Part shown: positions 49,788-58,025 of the stretch, in pieces
Layout: every line of letters begins with the position of its first letter
Position numbering within the stretch: the first letter of the stretch is position 1
Origin: Pseudalkalibacillus decolorationis
GTDB taxonomy: Bacteria > Bacillota > Bacilli > Bacillales > Fictibacillaceae
Assembly: GCF_024609785.1 (NCBI RefSeq)
Contig: NZ_JANHJQ010000001.1
Span: 124,001-188,000 of the forward strand
Reading direction: 5' to 3'
DNA length: 64,000 nucleotides
The notes under the pieces: model-generated
The model's database searches: none
The model's input: the letters and a program-made list of their open reading frames with translations, nothing else
Told to the model about the DNA's origin: nothing
Translations under genes and position numbers: made by a program

Positions 49788-49822
49788 AAAGAAAACTTGG
49801 CTAGTGCCAAGTTTTCTTTATT
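49788..49822 (+). repeat. Half B element: long hairpin
   Basis: AAAGAAAACTTGGC-TAGT-GCCAAGTTTTCTTT is a perfect 14-bp stem-loop made of the B element end and its inverse. It could terminate comER transcription. The next full B copy follows at once. Confidence 0.8.
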
Positions 49823-49915
49823 ACACGTTAAGAAAGTATAAAAATACTTTCTATAGTATAAGCGCAACTAAGGCTCAGCCGGCGCCAAAGGCTTGGCTTT
49901 GCCAAGTTTTCTTTA
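49823..49915 (+). repeat. Family B repeat at yqeM stop
   Basis: Starts TTACACGTTAAG and ends in TTTTCTTTA, overlapping the stop codon of yqeM. The central part differs from other copies (CTCAGCCGGCGCC), like the copy at 505. Confidence 0.88.
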
Positions 49916-50659
49916 AACTTTTTTAGCAACAAAAAACAACCGCTCTGAGTCCTCCACGGGTTCCCGATCAGAAAAGTCAGAGGTAATCGTCAACACTTCA
50001 AATCCGTTTTTCTCTAACAACGTGGTATATGTTTGCATTGAGTAGGTTCTTTGATAGTGGCTTTCATCGTAACGAGTGTATAAATCATCCTTGCCCTGTA
50101 CGAAAAAGGTAAGATCATGAAAGACGCTCCCTTCCTCATTCCCTTGATTACACTCCCATAAATAACTAATCTCACTTGAATTATAAGTAAATACTTCATC
50201 ACCATAAACATCGTGAATTTTATGAAGAGTATGAACATCAAATAGGAGAAGGCCACTTTCCTTAAGCAATCGATGTATTGAATTAAATGTTGTTGATACG
50301 TCCTCTGGAGTTCGAAGATAGTTCAATGAATCACAGAATATTACAATCGCATCTTGTTCCTTTATTCCTTCAAGCTCCCTCATATCCTGTTGATAGAAGG
50401 GGATAGACAGACCCTTAGATTCTGCCTTTTGCTTAGCGATTGTGAGCATCTCTTCAGATAAGTCGACCCCTGTTACGTTGTAGCCTCTCTTTGCAAGACG
50501 CACTGAGATTTCTCCAGTACCACAGCCGATATCAAGTACGGTTTTCACGCTTTCATCCCTGTATTGGTCAATGGCGTTCGCAAAAAAAATCATCCACATG
50601 TCATAGGGAGCATCCTCCATAAGCTGATCATATAGAAGGGCAAAGTATTGGTAGTTCAT
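49913..50659 (-). CDS. Class I SAM-dependent methyltransferase YqeM
   Basis: 248 aa. Seen: N-terminal YDQLMEDAPYD, SAM loop LDIGCGTGEISVRL, then GVDLSEEMLTIA and IVIFCDSLNYL. The substrate is unknown. Closely follows rsfS (12 nt) as in B. subtilis. A B element overlaps its stop. Codon usage is like the neighbours. Confidence 0.88.
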   Translation of the reverse strand: MNYQYFALLYDQLMEDAPYDMWMIFFANAIDQYRDESVKTVLDIGCGTGEISVRLAKRGYNVTGVDLSEEMLTIAKQKAESKGLSIPFYQQDMRELEGIKEQDAIVIFCDSLNYLRTPEDVSTTFNSIHRLLKESGLLLFDVHTLHKIHDVYGDEVFTYNSSEISYLWECNQGNEEGSVFHDLTFFVQGKDDLYTRYDESHYQRTYSMQTYTTLLEKNGFEVLTITSDFSDREPVEDSERLFFVAKKV

Positions 50660-50671
50660 TTCGTCACTCCA

Positions 50672-51025
50672 TTAGGATAACATTTTGGTAACATCTATAT
50701 TCGGAGCGTCGCCCCAAAGTTTTTCAAGGTTATAATAGGAGCGTTCATCCTTATGAAATACATGAATGATTACATCTCCAAGATCCACGAGTACCCATCT
50801 GGAATGGTCAAGACCTTCTAACCGCTTTATAGATATATTTTGTTCTAGTGCAACATCTTTCAACGTTCGAGCAATTGCTTCCACTTGTTTTTCTGAGTTC
50901 CCATGGCAAATTAAAAAATAATCAGCAATGAGAGAAATACCTCGCACATCTAAAACAGCAATGTTTTCAGCTCTTTTATCGTCCATTGCCTTAACCGACT
51001 GTTCAACTAGTTCTGTCGTATTCAT
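50672..51025 (-). CDS. rsfS: Ribosomal silencing factor RsfS
   Basis: 117 aa. Binds L14 and prevents 30S-50S joining under starvation. Seen: family core VLDVRGISLIADYFLICHGNSEKQVEAIA and WVLVDLGDVIIHVFHKDERSYYNLEKLW. Overlaps the end of yqeK by 4 nt. Confidence 0.97.
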   Translation of the reverse strand: MNTTELVEQSVKAMDDKRAENIAVLDVRGISLIADYFLICHGNSEKQVEAIARTLKDVALEQNISIKRLEGLDHSRWVLVDLGDVIIHVFHKDERSYYNLEKLWGDAPNIDVTKMLS

Positions 51026-51597
51026 GAGTTGTTCCTCCTTTGTTCATTTGCAATATCATTATAGGTGTATAGTGTTTCTGGATAGATCAATTGGTTTTGT
51101 TTCATCAAAAAGATGACTGTGTTCATGAGTGCTTGTCTAACCGCCTCATCTAAATTCTGCTCCGAAGTCTCTCGCACCTCATCAACACCAGGAAAATGCC
51201 GACTTGGTTCAATATAATCAGCAAGAAAGATTATCTTCTCAAGAAGTGACATTCCTACACGACCAGAAGTATGACTACGAATAGCTTGTAGAATTTCTTC
51301 ATCAGTGATCCCTACTTCCGACTTAACAAGATAAGCTCCTACTGGTGCATGCCATAGTTCCTTCCCATACTTTAAAAGGTCTTTCCCAAGCTCTTCCCTA
51401 ATTATGATTGATTCCATTTCATCTTTTGGTCGGAACTTTGCATAATCATGAAAGACGGCAGCCAGCATTGCTTTATCCTTATCTCCATTAAATCGCTCAG
51501 CTAAATCAATTGCCGTGTTCATTACCCCTATTGTATGCTCATATCTGTGTTCTGTAAGATGAGGTTTGACGATTTCCAGTGCTTCCTCTTTATTCAT
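51022..51597 (-). CDS. yqeK: HD-domain Ap4A hydrolase YqeK
   Basis: 191 aa. Symmetrical diadenosine tetraphosphate hydrolase of the HD superfamily. Seen: [13 protein letters not shown] (first His), VFHDYAKF (HD), HAPVGAYLV and [23 protein letters not shown]. Length is normal. The ATG overlaps the stop of the nadD remnant; AGAGGAG at good spacing is inside that remnant. Confidence 0.95.
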   Translation of the reverse strand: MNKEEALEIVKPHLTEHRYEHTIGVMNTAIDLAERFNGDKDKAMLAAVFHDYAKFRPKDEMESIIIREELGKDLLKYGKELWHAPVGAYLVKSEVGITDEEILQAIRSHTSGRVGMSLLEKIIFLADYIEPSRHFPGVDEVRETSEQNLDEAVRQALMNTVIFLMKQNQLIYPETLYTYNDIANEQRRNNS

Positions 51598-51779
51598 ATA
51601 ACTGATTCTCCTCTATTGGAGATGTCTACTGATTTATGTGGTGGTTCAGCACTAGGCATAAACCAAATACGATCAAGTGAACATTCGTTAAGAGCTTGTT
51701 TGGCTACCATTAAATGACCAATATGAGGGGGATCGAACGTACCTCCGAGTATTCCAATTCGATTCACGTTATCACTCAT
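51594..51779 (-). pseudogene. nadD: Truncated nicotinate-nucleotide adenylyltransferase
   Basis: 61 codons only; NadD normally has about 190 aa. The N-terminal third is intact: [23 protein letters not shown] with the (H/T)xGH nucleotidyltransferase motif and [13 protein letters not shown]. After VDISNR the reading goes to GESVI and a stop that overlaps yqeK by ATGA. The central domain and the C-terminal ISxTxIR motif are absent, and no other frame holds them since yqeK starts at once. It looks like an internal deletion that kept the native 3' end with the yqeK ribosome site. Not expected to be active. Confidence 0.85.
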
Positions 51780-51786
51780 TGTTTTA

Positions 51787-52080
51787 CTAAGGAAGCTCGA
51801 TCGCTTTTTGATTTTCAGATTCCTTATACAAAACAATTGTATTTCCGATAACCTGTACAAGCTCAGAACCCGTACGATTTGATAATAGTTCAGCAACCGT
51901 GTCCCTATCTTCTTCACAGTTTTGTAAAACACTCACTTTAATTAGTTCCCTTGCTTCTAGTGTATCTTTTATTTGATTATACATGTTCGTGTTCGTACCG
52001 CCTTTCCCAACTTGAAAAATCGGGTTGAGGTGGTGTGCTTTTGACCGTAAAAACCGTTTTTGCTTCCCAGTTAACATCAT
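51787..52080 (-). CDS. yhbY: Ribosome assembly RNA-binding protein YhbY (YqeI)
   Basis: 97 aa CRM-domain protein. Seen: [26 protein letters not shown] at the N-terminus (GxxG RNA-binding loop) and [18 protein letters not shown] at the C-terminus. Linked to 50S assembly. Between aroE and nadD as in B. subtilis. Confidence 0.96.
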   Translation of the reverse strand: MMLTGKQKRFLRSKAHHLNPIFQVGKGGTNTNMYNQIKDTLEARELIKVSVLQNCEEDRDTVAELLSNRTGSELVQVIGNTIVLYKESENQKAIELP

Positions 52081-52119
52081 TTATTCCTCCAAGCTTATTC
52101 TAGATGGTATCCTATCGAG

Positions 52120-52983
52120 TTACTTTTTGAGCATATTTTGGTACACGATATTATTCATTTGATTAAGATCCGGATTACGACCTGTCCAAAGTTTGAAGGC
52201 TAATGCAGCCTGTCGGATAAACATCGGTACTCCATTTTGGACGTAACAACCCTTCGCTTTTGCCTCTTCTAACAATAAAGTTTGCAGTGGATTGTATATT
52301 ATGTCGCATACATATGCATCTTTTTTCACATTTTGGAGCTTCAACGGCGTTTTATCTCGTTGAGGACTCATTCCAATCGAAGTTGTATTGATAATCACGT
52401 CATATTGCGCCAGGCAGGACTCTGCTTCATCTAGTGTGATGGCCCGTCCGCTTGTTTTACTATGCATGAGAAGCTCCTGAGCTTTCGAGAGCGTTCGATT
52501 CGCAATCGTTAGTTTCGCTCCCCCATTCATTGCAAGAGTCATAACAATAGCTCTCGCAGCTCCTCCTGATCCTATAATTAAAACCTTTGCATCATTGATG
52601 TTCAATTTATCAAATTGCTTTAACGACTCTAAGAAACCAGGTCCATCCGTATTATACCCAATCAGTTTATGATTGTTGACAAGAACTGTATTAACAGCCC
52701 CAATTCTCTCAGCCAATGGATCCAATTCATCTAATAAAGAAATGATATCCACTTTATGGGGAATTGTTACATTGAAACCTCTACACCCTCTGCCAAGTAA
52801 TGAAGGTATTTCTTCTCTTAACTGCCCTTTAGCAATTTGAATCGCTTCATATTTGGCGTCTATGTTTAAATTTTCAAATAAGGCATTATGAATATTCGGG
52901 GACATTGAATGTGCAATCGGGTCTCCAATTACTGCGTATAGTCCCGGTAAATTAGATAAGCGATGGGCGAATATAGACCCCAA
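52120..52983 (-). CDS. aroE: Shikimate dehydrogenase (NADP+)
   Basis: 287 aa. Reduces 3-dehydroshikimate in the shikimate pathway. Seen: YAVIGDPIAHSMSPNIHN, GFNVTIPHK with the catalytic Lys, NTDGPGFL with the catalytic Asp, GSGGAARAIV and ANRT (NADP site). The only start candidate before the core is TTG at 52983, with AAAGGGGG touching it; this overlaps the end of yqeH by 32 nt. Confidence 0.95.
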   Translation of the reverse strand: MGSIFAHRLSNLPGLYAVIGDPIAHSMSPNIHNALFENLNIDAKYEAIQIAKGQLREEIPSLLGRGCRGFNVTIPHKVDIISLLDELDPLAERIGAVNTVLVNNHKLIGYNTDGPGFLESLKQFDKLNINDAKVLIIGSGGAARAIVMTLAMNGGAKLTIANRTLSKAQELLMHSKTSGRAITLDEAESCLAQYDVIINTTSIGMSPQRDKTPLKLQNVKKDAYVCDIIYNPLQTLLLEEAKAKGCYVQNGVPMFIRQAALAFKLWTGRNPDLNQMNNIVYQNMLKK

Positions 52984-54058
52984 CCCCCTTTGGCGCGAAT
53001 GCTCTCACACGAGTATTTGGTTCAGTAATGGTCACCCATCCTAACCCTGAAAACACAATATCGGACTTGCCGTTTTTAACGGAAAACTCATGAAGCTTCA
53101 TTGGAGGGATCTGGCCAAGGTCCTCTTCATTCGGTGGCTTTAAAAGCTTACCAGCCTGATTGTTATATAATTCATCAGCCTTCTCTAGCTTTGTTCGATG
53201 AATGTTTAGGTCGTTTGTAAAATAACAGGTGAATGATTGTCGTGGTCCAGAAACATAATCTAATCGGCCTAACCCTGCAAAAAACAACGTTTGTTGATCA
53301 TTCAACTGAAATGTTTTTGGTTTAACTTCTTTTTTGGGCAACACATTCTTTAAGTCCTTTTTATTAATATAGTGTGCAACCTGATGGGGATTAATAATGC
53401 CAGGAGTATCATAAAGCATACTTGTTCCATCAAGAGGAATCTCAATTAAATCCAGTGTTGTCCCAGGATACTGTGAAGTCGTAATAAATGCTGTCGCTTC
53501 TTCACTATACTCTTTAAGCAATTCATTAATAAATGTTGACTTCCCAACATTTGTTGCCCCAACTATGTAAACATCCCTACCATTGCGGTAGTGTTCAATG
53601 GTTTCAGCAACCACACTGATACCATGATGTTTCTCGGCACTCATCAATTCAACATCAACTGGCTTGACCCCCAGTTGACTTGCCTCATGCTTCATCCAAT
53701 GTTTTATCCTATTGGAATTTACCGATTTGGGAAGTAAATCCATTTTGTTACCAACTAATAAAATAGGGTTTTTTCCTACATAACGATGGATTCCCGATAA
53801 CCAACTACCACTAAAATCAAAAATGTCCACGATCATTACCACGAGTGCATCCTGTGAACCGATCCCGGACAATATTTTTCTGTAATCATCATCTGTTAAC
53901 GACACATCTTGTACTTCATTATAATGTTTAAGTCGAAAACACCGTTGACAAATAATGTGATCACGGGTTATAGCTGAAGGCGGTGCAAACCCAAGGTCGT
54001 TCCTTTTTTCTGTCTGGATTGGGATGCCGCACCCTTCACAAATTAGTTTATCACTCAC
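52952..54058 (-). CDS. yqeH: Ribosome biogenesis GTPase YqeH
   Basis: 368 aa. Circularly permuted GTPase for 30S assembly. Seen: N-terminal zinc finger (CEGCGIP...CQRC), then G4 VGNKMDLLPK, G1 VGATNVGKSTFINELL and G3 LYDTPGI in the permuted order, and a C-terminal domain. Start chosen as the GTG at 54058, with GGGAGG 7 nt upstream; the ATG two codons earlier touches that site and overlaps the yqeG stop. Confidence 0.95.
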   Translation of the reverse strand: MSDKLICEGCGIPIQTEKRNDLGFAPPSAITRDHIICQRCFRLKHYNEVQDVSLTDDDYRKILSGIGSQDALVVMIVDIFDFSGSWLSGIHRYVGKNPILLVGNKMDLLPKSVNSNRIKHWMKHEASQLGVKPVDVELMSAEKHHGISVVAETIEHYRNGRDVYIVGATNVGKSTFINELLKEYSEEATAFITTSQYPGTTLDLIEIPLDGTSMLYDTPGIINPHQVAHYINKKDLKNVLPKKEVKPKTFQLNDQQTLFFAGLGRLDYVSGPRQSFTCYFTNDLNIHRTKLEKADELYNNQAGKLLKPPNEEDLGQIPPMKLHEFSVKNGKSDIVFSGLGWVTITEPNTRVRAFAPKGVGVYIRPSLI

Positions 54059-54060
54059 TG

Positions 54061-54576
54061 TCATTCCTCCCAGTTAATTAACCCTTTTCGTTTCATCCAT
54101 TCTAATAGATGTCGTTCCATATATCTATTTAACTTCGTTGCCATCCCATCACTTTTCGCAACTGGAACAACAAGAATTGTATACAATCCTAGACGATTAC
54201 CACCGAGAACATCTGTGAAAATTTGGTCACCGATAACCACAACTTGATTGTGTTGCAATTCCATATTTTTCGCAGCGCGTTTAAATGCCTTCGTCATCGG
54301 CTTTCTAGCACGATATATAAACGGAATATTGAGCGGATAGGAAAAGCTACGAACACGGTGTTCATTATTATTTGAAACGATGGTAACATGAAGCCCTTTC
54401 TCTTTCAGCATTGCGAACCATTTAATTAATTCCGGAGTCGCTTCAGGACGATCCCATTCCACTAATGTGTTATCTAAATCTGTAATAATACCCTTTATAC
54501 CTTTTTCAAGGAGCACATTGGCATCAATGTCAAAGATAGAAGGAACATGCTCGTTTGGCAAAAACCGTTTAATCAA
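54061..54576 (-). CDS. yqeG: YqeG family HAD IIIA-type phosphatase
   Basis: 171 aa. HAD phosphatase; motif I DLDNTLVEWD, motif II IVSNNNEHRV, motif III/IV with KPMTKAFKRA and VIGDQIFTDVLGG are all present. In yeast Gep4, a relative, removes phosphate from phosphatidylglycerophosphate; whether this holds here is an inference. Start is the TTG at 54576, 8 nt after GAGG; the GTG three codons earlier is part of that site. First gene of the yqeG-yqeM run. Confidence 0.93.
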   Translation of the reverse strand: MIKRFLPNEHVPSIFDIDANVLLEKGIKGIITDLDNTLVEWDRPEATPELIKWFAMLKEKGLHVTIVSNNNEHRVRSFSYPLNIPFIYRARKPMTKAFKRAAKNMELQHNQVVVIGDQIFTDVLGGNRLGLYTILVVPVAKSDGMATKLNRYMERHLLEWMKRKGLINWEE

Positions 54577-54665
54577 CTGTAACACCTCAATATATACAAT
54601 TCTTTATACTCAACCTTTATTGTACCAATAATTTTCAAAGTTCGATAATAATAGAAGTTTTCGGA

Positions 54666-54699
54666 ACAATCGAAAAAGTTTTCGACAATTTTCGATTGT
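54666..54699. repeat. Inverted repeat upstream of yqeG
   Basis: Perfect 11-bp arms ACAATCGAAAA / TTTTCGATTGT with a 12-nt loop that itself contains TTTTCGACAA. It lies between the yqeG start and the DnaA boxes. No known operator is recognised. Confidence 0.6.
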
Positions 54700-54708
54700 A
54701 CGTTGTTC

Positions 54709-54808
54709 TGTGGATAACTTTACTCACATTATACACTCATGAAAACAAACCTATAAATTACTTTGTAAACAATTTACCCACAAGTTATCCACGGGTTTAT
54801 GTGGATAA
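54709..54808. promoter_or_regulatory. Cluster of DnaA boxes upstream of sda
   Basis: TGTGGATAA at 54709-54717 and 54800-54808 (perfect TTATCCACA on the other strand), TTATCCACG at 54785-54793 and TTACCCACA at 54774-54782 (8 of 9), with a weaker TTACTCACA at 54720-54728. DnaA is known to activate sda in B. subtilis, which couples replication state to the block on sporulation. Confidence 0.88.
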
Positions 54809-54816
54809 CAGAACGA

Positions 54817-54845
54817 TTGTTCTCTATTCCATTTCATGGTAAGCT
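54817..54845 (+). promoter_or_regulatory. Candidate sda promoter
   Basis: -35 TTGTTC (54817-54822), 17-bp spacer, extended -10 TGG-TAAGCT (54840-54845). The -35 lies just after the last DnaA box, a position suited to activation. A GTAAGC/GCTTAC palindrome spans the -10. Confidence 0.45.
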
Positions 54846-54940
54846 AGGCTTACATCATAACATATAAGAATATGCGGACTGAAAATAAATATGCTAGAAA
54901 ATTTAGTCGGGAGGTGCAAATACCGATTTCGGTATACTCT

Positions 54941-55084
54941 ATGGAAAACTTATCTGACGAATTGTTAATTGAATCTTATCATAAGGCAAGAGAATTGAAA
55001 CTTAGTCATGACTTTATTTTATTAATTAAACAAGAAATTGATCGGCGGCACTTATCTATGAAATTAATTACAACTCATTTGTAA
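54941..55084 (+). CDS. sda: Sporulation checkpoint protein Sda
   Basis: 47 aa (46 in B. subtilis). Inhibits the sporulation kinase KinA when replication is blocked. Seen: [23 protein letters not shown]...EIDRR, two helices with the family residues. The ATG at 54941 fits the family. The strong site GGGAGG is 27 nt upstream, but a hairpin (ATACCGA/TCGGTAT) lies between and would bring them close. A 70-codon reading from 54872 starts downstream of the promoter but lacks a ribosome site. A terminator follows directly. Confidence 0.93.
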   Translation: MENLSDELLIESYHKARELKLSHDFILLIKQEIDRRHLSMKLITTHL

Positions 55085-55115
55085 AGAACCAACCCAAACG
55101 GTTGGTTCTTTTTTT
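55083..55115 (+). terminator. Intrinsic terminator of sda
   Basis: AAGAACCAACC / GGTTGGTTCTT perfect stem with 5-nt loop and T7, starting at the stop codon. Confidence 0.95.
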
Positions 55116-55190
55116 ACACGTTAAGAAAGGGCCTTTAGGGACTACGGCGATCACCTGCGCTAAGGCTTGGCGCTAGCCAAGTTTTGTTAT
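55116..55190 (+). repeat. Family B repeat, shortened copy
   Basis: TACACGTTAAGAAAG, then a short replacement (GGCCTTTAGGG) for the AT-rich hairpin, then the usual CGGCGATCACC and GGCGCTAGCCAAGTTTT end. 73 bp from ACG to the end. Confidence 0.8.
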
Positions 55191-55259
55191 AGGTTTACTG
55201 GAATACCAACCAATTATTGGTACCATAATAAATTTTTAAGGTCTTTTGACGGTAAAAAG

Positions 55260-55289
55260 TTGATTCCGGAAAGTTTTTTTGATTACAAT
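55260..55289 (+). promoter_or_regulatory. Candidate promoter of the mrp operon
   Basis: -35 TTGATT (55260-55265), 18-bp spacer, -10 TACAAT (55284-55289). A second TATACA box lies at about 55311. Confidence 0.5.
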
Positions 55290-55345
55290 GGGAGTGGTCT
55301 TATACATAATTTGATACAGATTATAGTGATAGGAGGATGTCAATT

Positions 55346-57685
55346 ATGTTGTTCTTTTCAATACTCGCTCCTTTTATAGCGGCCTGTTTGGTGCCGTTTT
55401 TATTTCGATATAAACGGACTATTCATACTGGGTGGCTTGTTCTCCCGATTCCAATCTTACTATTCCTATATTTTCTTTTACAAATTCCAAATATATCAGG
55501 CGGAAATAATATCCACTTAATTATAAATTGGATCCCTTCTATAGGAATGAATCTCAGCTTTTATTTAGATGGTCTAAGTTTATTATTCACATTGTTAATC
55601 ACAGGAATTGGGACACTTGTTGTATTGTATTCGATTTATTATTTGAACAAAAAGGAAAAATTACATAACTTCTACGTTTTTTTAATGATTTTTATGGGAG
55701 CCATGCTCGGTGTTGTGCTCTCAGACAATGTTTTCGTTCTTTATTTATTTTGGGAATTCACAAGTCTTTCTTCCTTTTTACTGATCGGATATTGGTATCA
55801 TCGTGAAAGATCCCGTTACGGAGCGTTCAAGTCCATGATTATTACCGTCTTTGGCGGTTTATCAATGCTCGGCGGACTTATTCTATTGACCATAATGACA
55901 GATACAACTAGTATTCGGGAAATGATCGAGTCAAAAGAATCCGTCATCAACAGCCCATACTTCACAGGAACATTACTTCTGATTTTATTAGGTGCGTTTA
56001 CAAAGTCAGCTCAGTTTCCATTTCACATATGGTTGCCTGATGCCATGGAAGCTCCGACCCCCGTCAGTGCGTTCCTCCATTCGGCAACAATGGTTAAAGC
56101 AGGGATCTACCTTTCCGCAAGATTGTTTCTACTGTTCGGCGGTTCAGACTTATTTTTTATTCTCGTGACTGGATTTGGCTTGTTAACCCTATGTTGGGGA
56201 TCGTACATGGCAGTGAGACAAACTGACCTGAAAGCCATTCTCGCCTATTCAACGATTAGTCAACTTGGAATGATCATGGCAATGATTGGCTTTGGGACAG
56301 AGGTAGCGATTTTTGCTGCGATTTTTCATATTTTTAATCATGCAACATTTAAAGGTAGCTTATTTATGATCGCTGGTATTGTTGACCACGAATCAGGGAC
56401 AAGGGATATTCGAAAACTAGGCGGTTTAATGACCTTGATGCCGATTTCAGCAACACTCGCCTTATTTGGTACCTTTTCTATGGCAGGAGTGCCGTTACCC
56501 TTTTTGAATGGTTTTCTTAGTAAAGAGATGTTTTTTAAGACGGCTACACAGATAAGCCCAACTGCACCGCTTGTAGATCAATTATTCATCATCATTCCAG
56601 TTCTTGCAGTCTTGGGAAGTATTTTTACGTTTGTATATTCAATGTACTTTTTCTTTCAAACATTTATGGGTAAATCAAAGGAAACACTGGAGATCAAACC
56701 ACACGAGGCACCAATTGGAATGCTCGTGTCTCCGATCGTGCTAGTAACGTTTATTGTTGTGATTGGCTTGCTACCAAATCTCATTAATGAACCTATTTTG
56801 GCACCGGCGACTGCTGCCGTGTTTGGAACCGTACCTGAAGAACATATCGCTTTCTGGCATGGGGAGATAAACACACCATTACTAATGTCACTTGCTGTAG
56901 TAGTACTTGGGACCCTTCTTTATCTGACAAGAAAGAAATGGAGCCATGTTTATCGGCTGTTACCAGGTGTGCTCAGTGCAAATAAAGCCTATGATGCCGT
57001 TTATGAAGGCCACCTTCGGTTATCGCGTAAAACAACGAATATGTACATGACCGGTTCACTCCGACATTATGTCCTTTACATTTTGTTGTTTCTTGTCGCT
57101 TCAGGCGGAATTACACTGGTAGTAACAGATGGATTTGCCTTTTCTACTTCAGATGTTGCACCGATTTCCTGGCCAGAAATAATGGTTGGAATTGTTATGG
57201 CTATCGCAGCGATTGCAACGGTATTCATGCAAAATCGAATTGCTGCGATTCTTGTACTCGGTGTTGTCGGTTATGGATTATCTCTATTATTTGTATTCTT
57301 TAGAGCACCCGACTTAGCCTTGACACAGTTAATCGTTGAAACGGTGACTGTTGCACTGTTCTTGCTCTGCTTCTACCATTTGCCAAAACTTGATACCAAA
57401 AAGCAATCTACCGGTACAAAGACGGTAAATATTTTAATCTCTGCTTCAGTAGGGATTCTCGTTACACTTGTCGCAATTGCATCCCATAGCTCAAAGCGAT
57501 TTGAAACGATAGCTCATTATTTTATTGATGAATCCCATCATCTTGGAGGCGGGGATAACGTAGTTAATGTTATCCTGGTAGACATGCGTGGACTTGATAC
57601 GATGTTTGAGATTACAGTGCTTGGACTTGCCGCACTTGGAATATACGCAATGATTCGACTCCGCAAAGAGGAGGAGATAGACTAA
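55346..57685 (+). CDS. mrpA: Na+/H+ antiporter subunit A
   Basis: 779 aa, about 20 shorter than most MrpA. NuoL-like ion-translocating subunit of the Mrp complex. Seen: many membrane helices, TKSAQFPFHIWLPDAMEAPTPVSAFLHSATMVKAG (conserved Lys and His), FNHATFKGSLFM, and a C-terminal MbhD/MbhE-like part with FRAPDLALTQLIVETVTVALFLL and VNVILVDMRGLDTMFEITVLGLAALG. Start at 55346, 9 nt after AGGAGG. It ends where mrpB would follow; instead mrpC starts 1 nt after its stop. Confidence 0.95.
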   Translation: MLFFSILAPFIAACLVPFLFRYKRTIHTGWLVLPIPILLFLYFLLQIPNISGGNNIHLIINWIPSIGMNLSFYLDGLSLLFTLLITGIGTLVVLYSIYYLNKKEKLHNFYVFLMIFMGAMLGVVLSDNVFVLYLFWEFTSLSSFLLIGYWYHRERSRYGAFKSMIITVFGGLSMLGGLILLTIMTDTTSIREMIESKESVINSPYFTGTLLLILLGAFTKSAQFPFHIWLPDAMEAPTPVSAFLHSATMVKAGIYLSARLFLLFGGSDLFFILVTGFGLLTLCWGSYMAVRQTDLKAILAYSTISQLGMIMAMIGFGTEVAIFAAIFHIFNHATFKGSLFMIAGIVDHESGTRDIRKLGGLMTLMPISATLALFGTFSMAGVPLPFLNGFLSKEMFFKTATQISPTAPLVDQLFIIIPVLAVLGSIFTFVYSMYFFFQTFMGKSKETLEIKPHEAPIGMLVSPIVLVTFIVVIGLLPNLINEPILAPATAAVFGTVPEEHIAFWHGEINTPLLMSLAVVVLGTLLYLTRKKWSHVYRLLPGVLSANKAYDAVYEGHLRLSRKTTNMYMTGSLRHYVLYILLFLVASGGITLVVTDGFAFSTSDVAPISWPEIMVGIVMAIAAIATVFMQNRIAAILVLGVVGYGLSLLFVFFRAPDLALTQLIVETVTVALFLLCFYHLPKLDTKKQSTGTKTVNILISASVGILVTLVAIASHSSKRFETIAHYFIDESHHLGGGDNVVNVILVDMRGLDTMFEITVLGLAALGIYAMIRLRKEEEID

Positions 57686-57686
57686 T

Positions 57687-58025
57687 ATGGAAATCTTGAT
57701 GTCAATACTTGCAGGTATACTGTTCGCTACTGGAGTGTACTTATTACTTCAACGTCAATTATTAAAGATCATCTTCGGGACAGCCTTATTATCTCATGGG
57801 GCACATTTATTCATCCTTACCATGGGAAAACTAAATAGAGGTGCTCCACCCATTCTTGTGGAAGGTATAGAAGATTATGTTGACCCCCTTCCACAGGCGT
57901 TAATCTTAACCTCCATCGTTATTAGTTTTGGGGTTACATCTTTTTTACTCGTATTAGCTTATCGAGCGTACAAAACGAACCAGACAGATAACATGGAACA
58001 TTTAAGGGGAAACGATCATGAGTAA
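57687..58025 (+). CDS. mrpC: Na+/H+ antiporter subunit C
   Basis: 112 aa, NuoK-like with three membrane helices. Seen: LSHGAHLFILTMGKLNRGAPPI and DPLPQALILTSIVISFGVTSFLL, both diagnostic of MnhC/MrpC. GAGGAGG in the end of mrpA acts as its ribosome site. Overlaps mrpD by 8 nt. Confidence 0.95.
   Translation: MEILMSILAGILFATGVYLLLQRQLLKIIFGTALLSHGAHLFILTMGKLNRGAPPILVEGIEDYVDPLPQALILTSIVISFGVTSFLLVLAYRAYKTNQTDNMEHLRGNDHE

Noticed and set aside
51787-51932. N-terminal extension of the nadD remnant (112-codon reading)
   Set aside because: The extra 51 codons lie inside yhbY in another frame and do not look like NadD.
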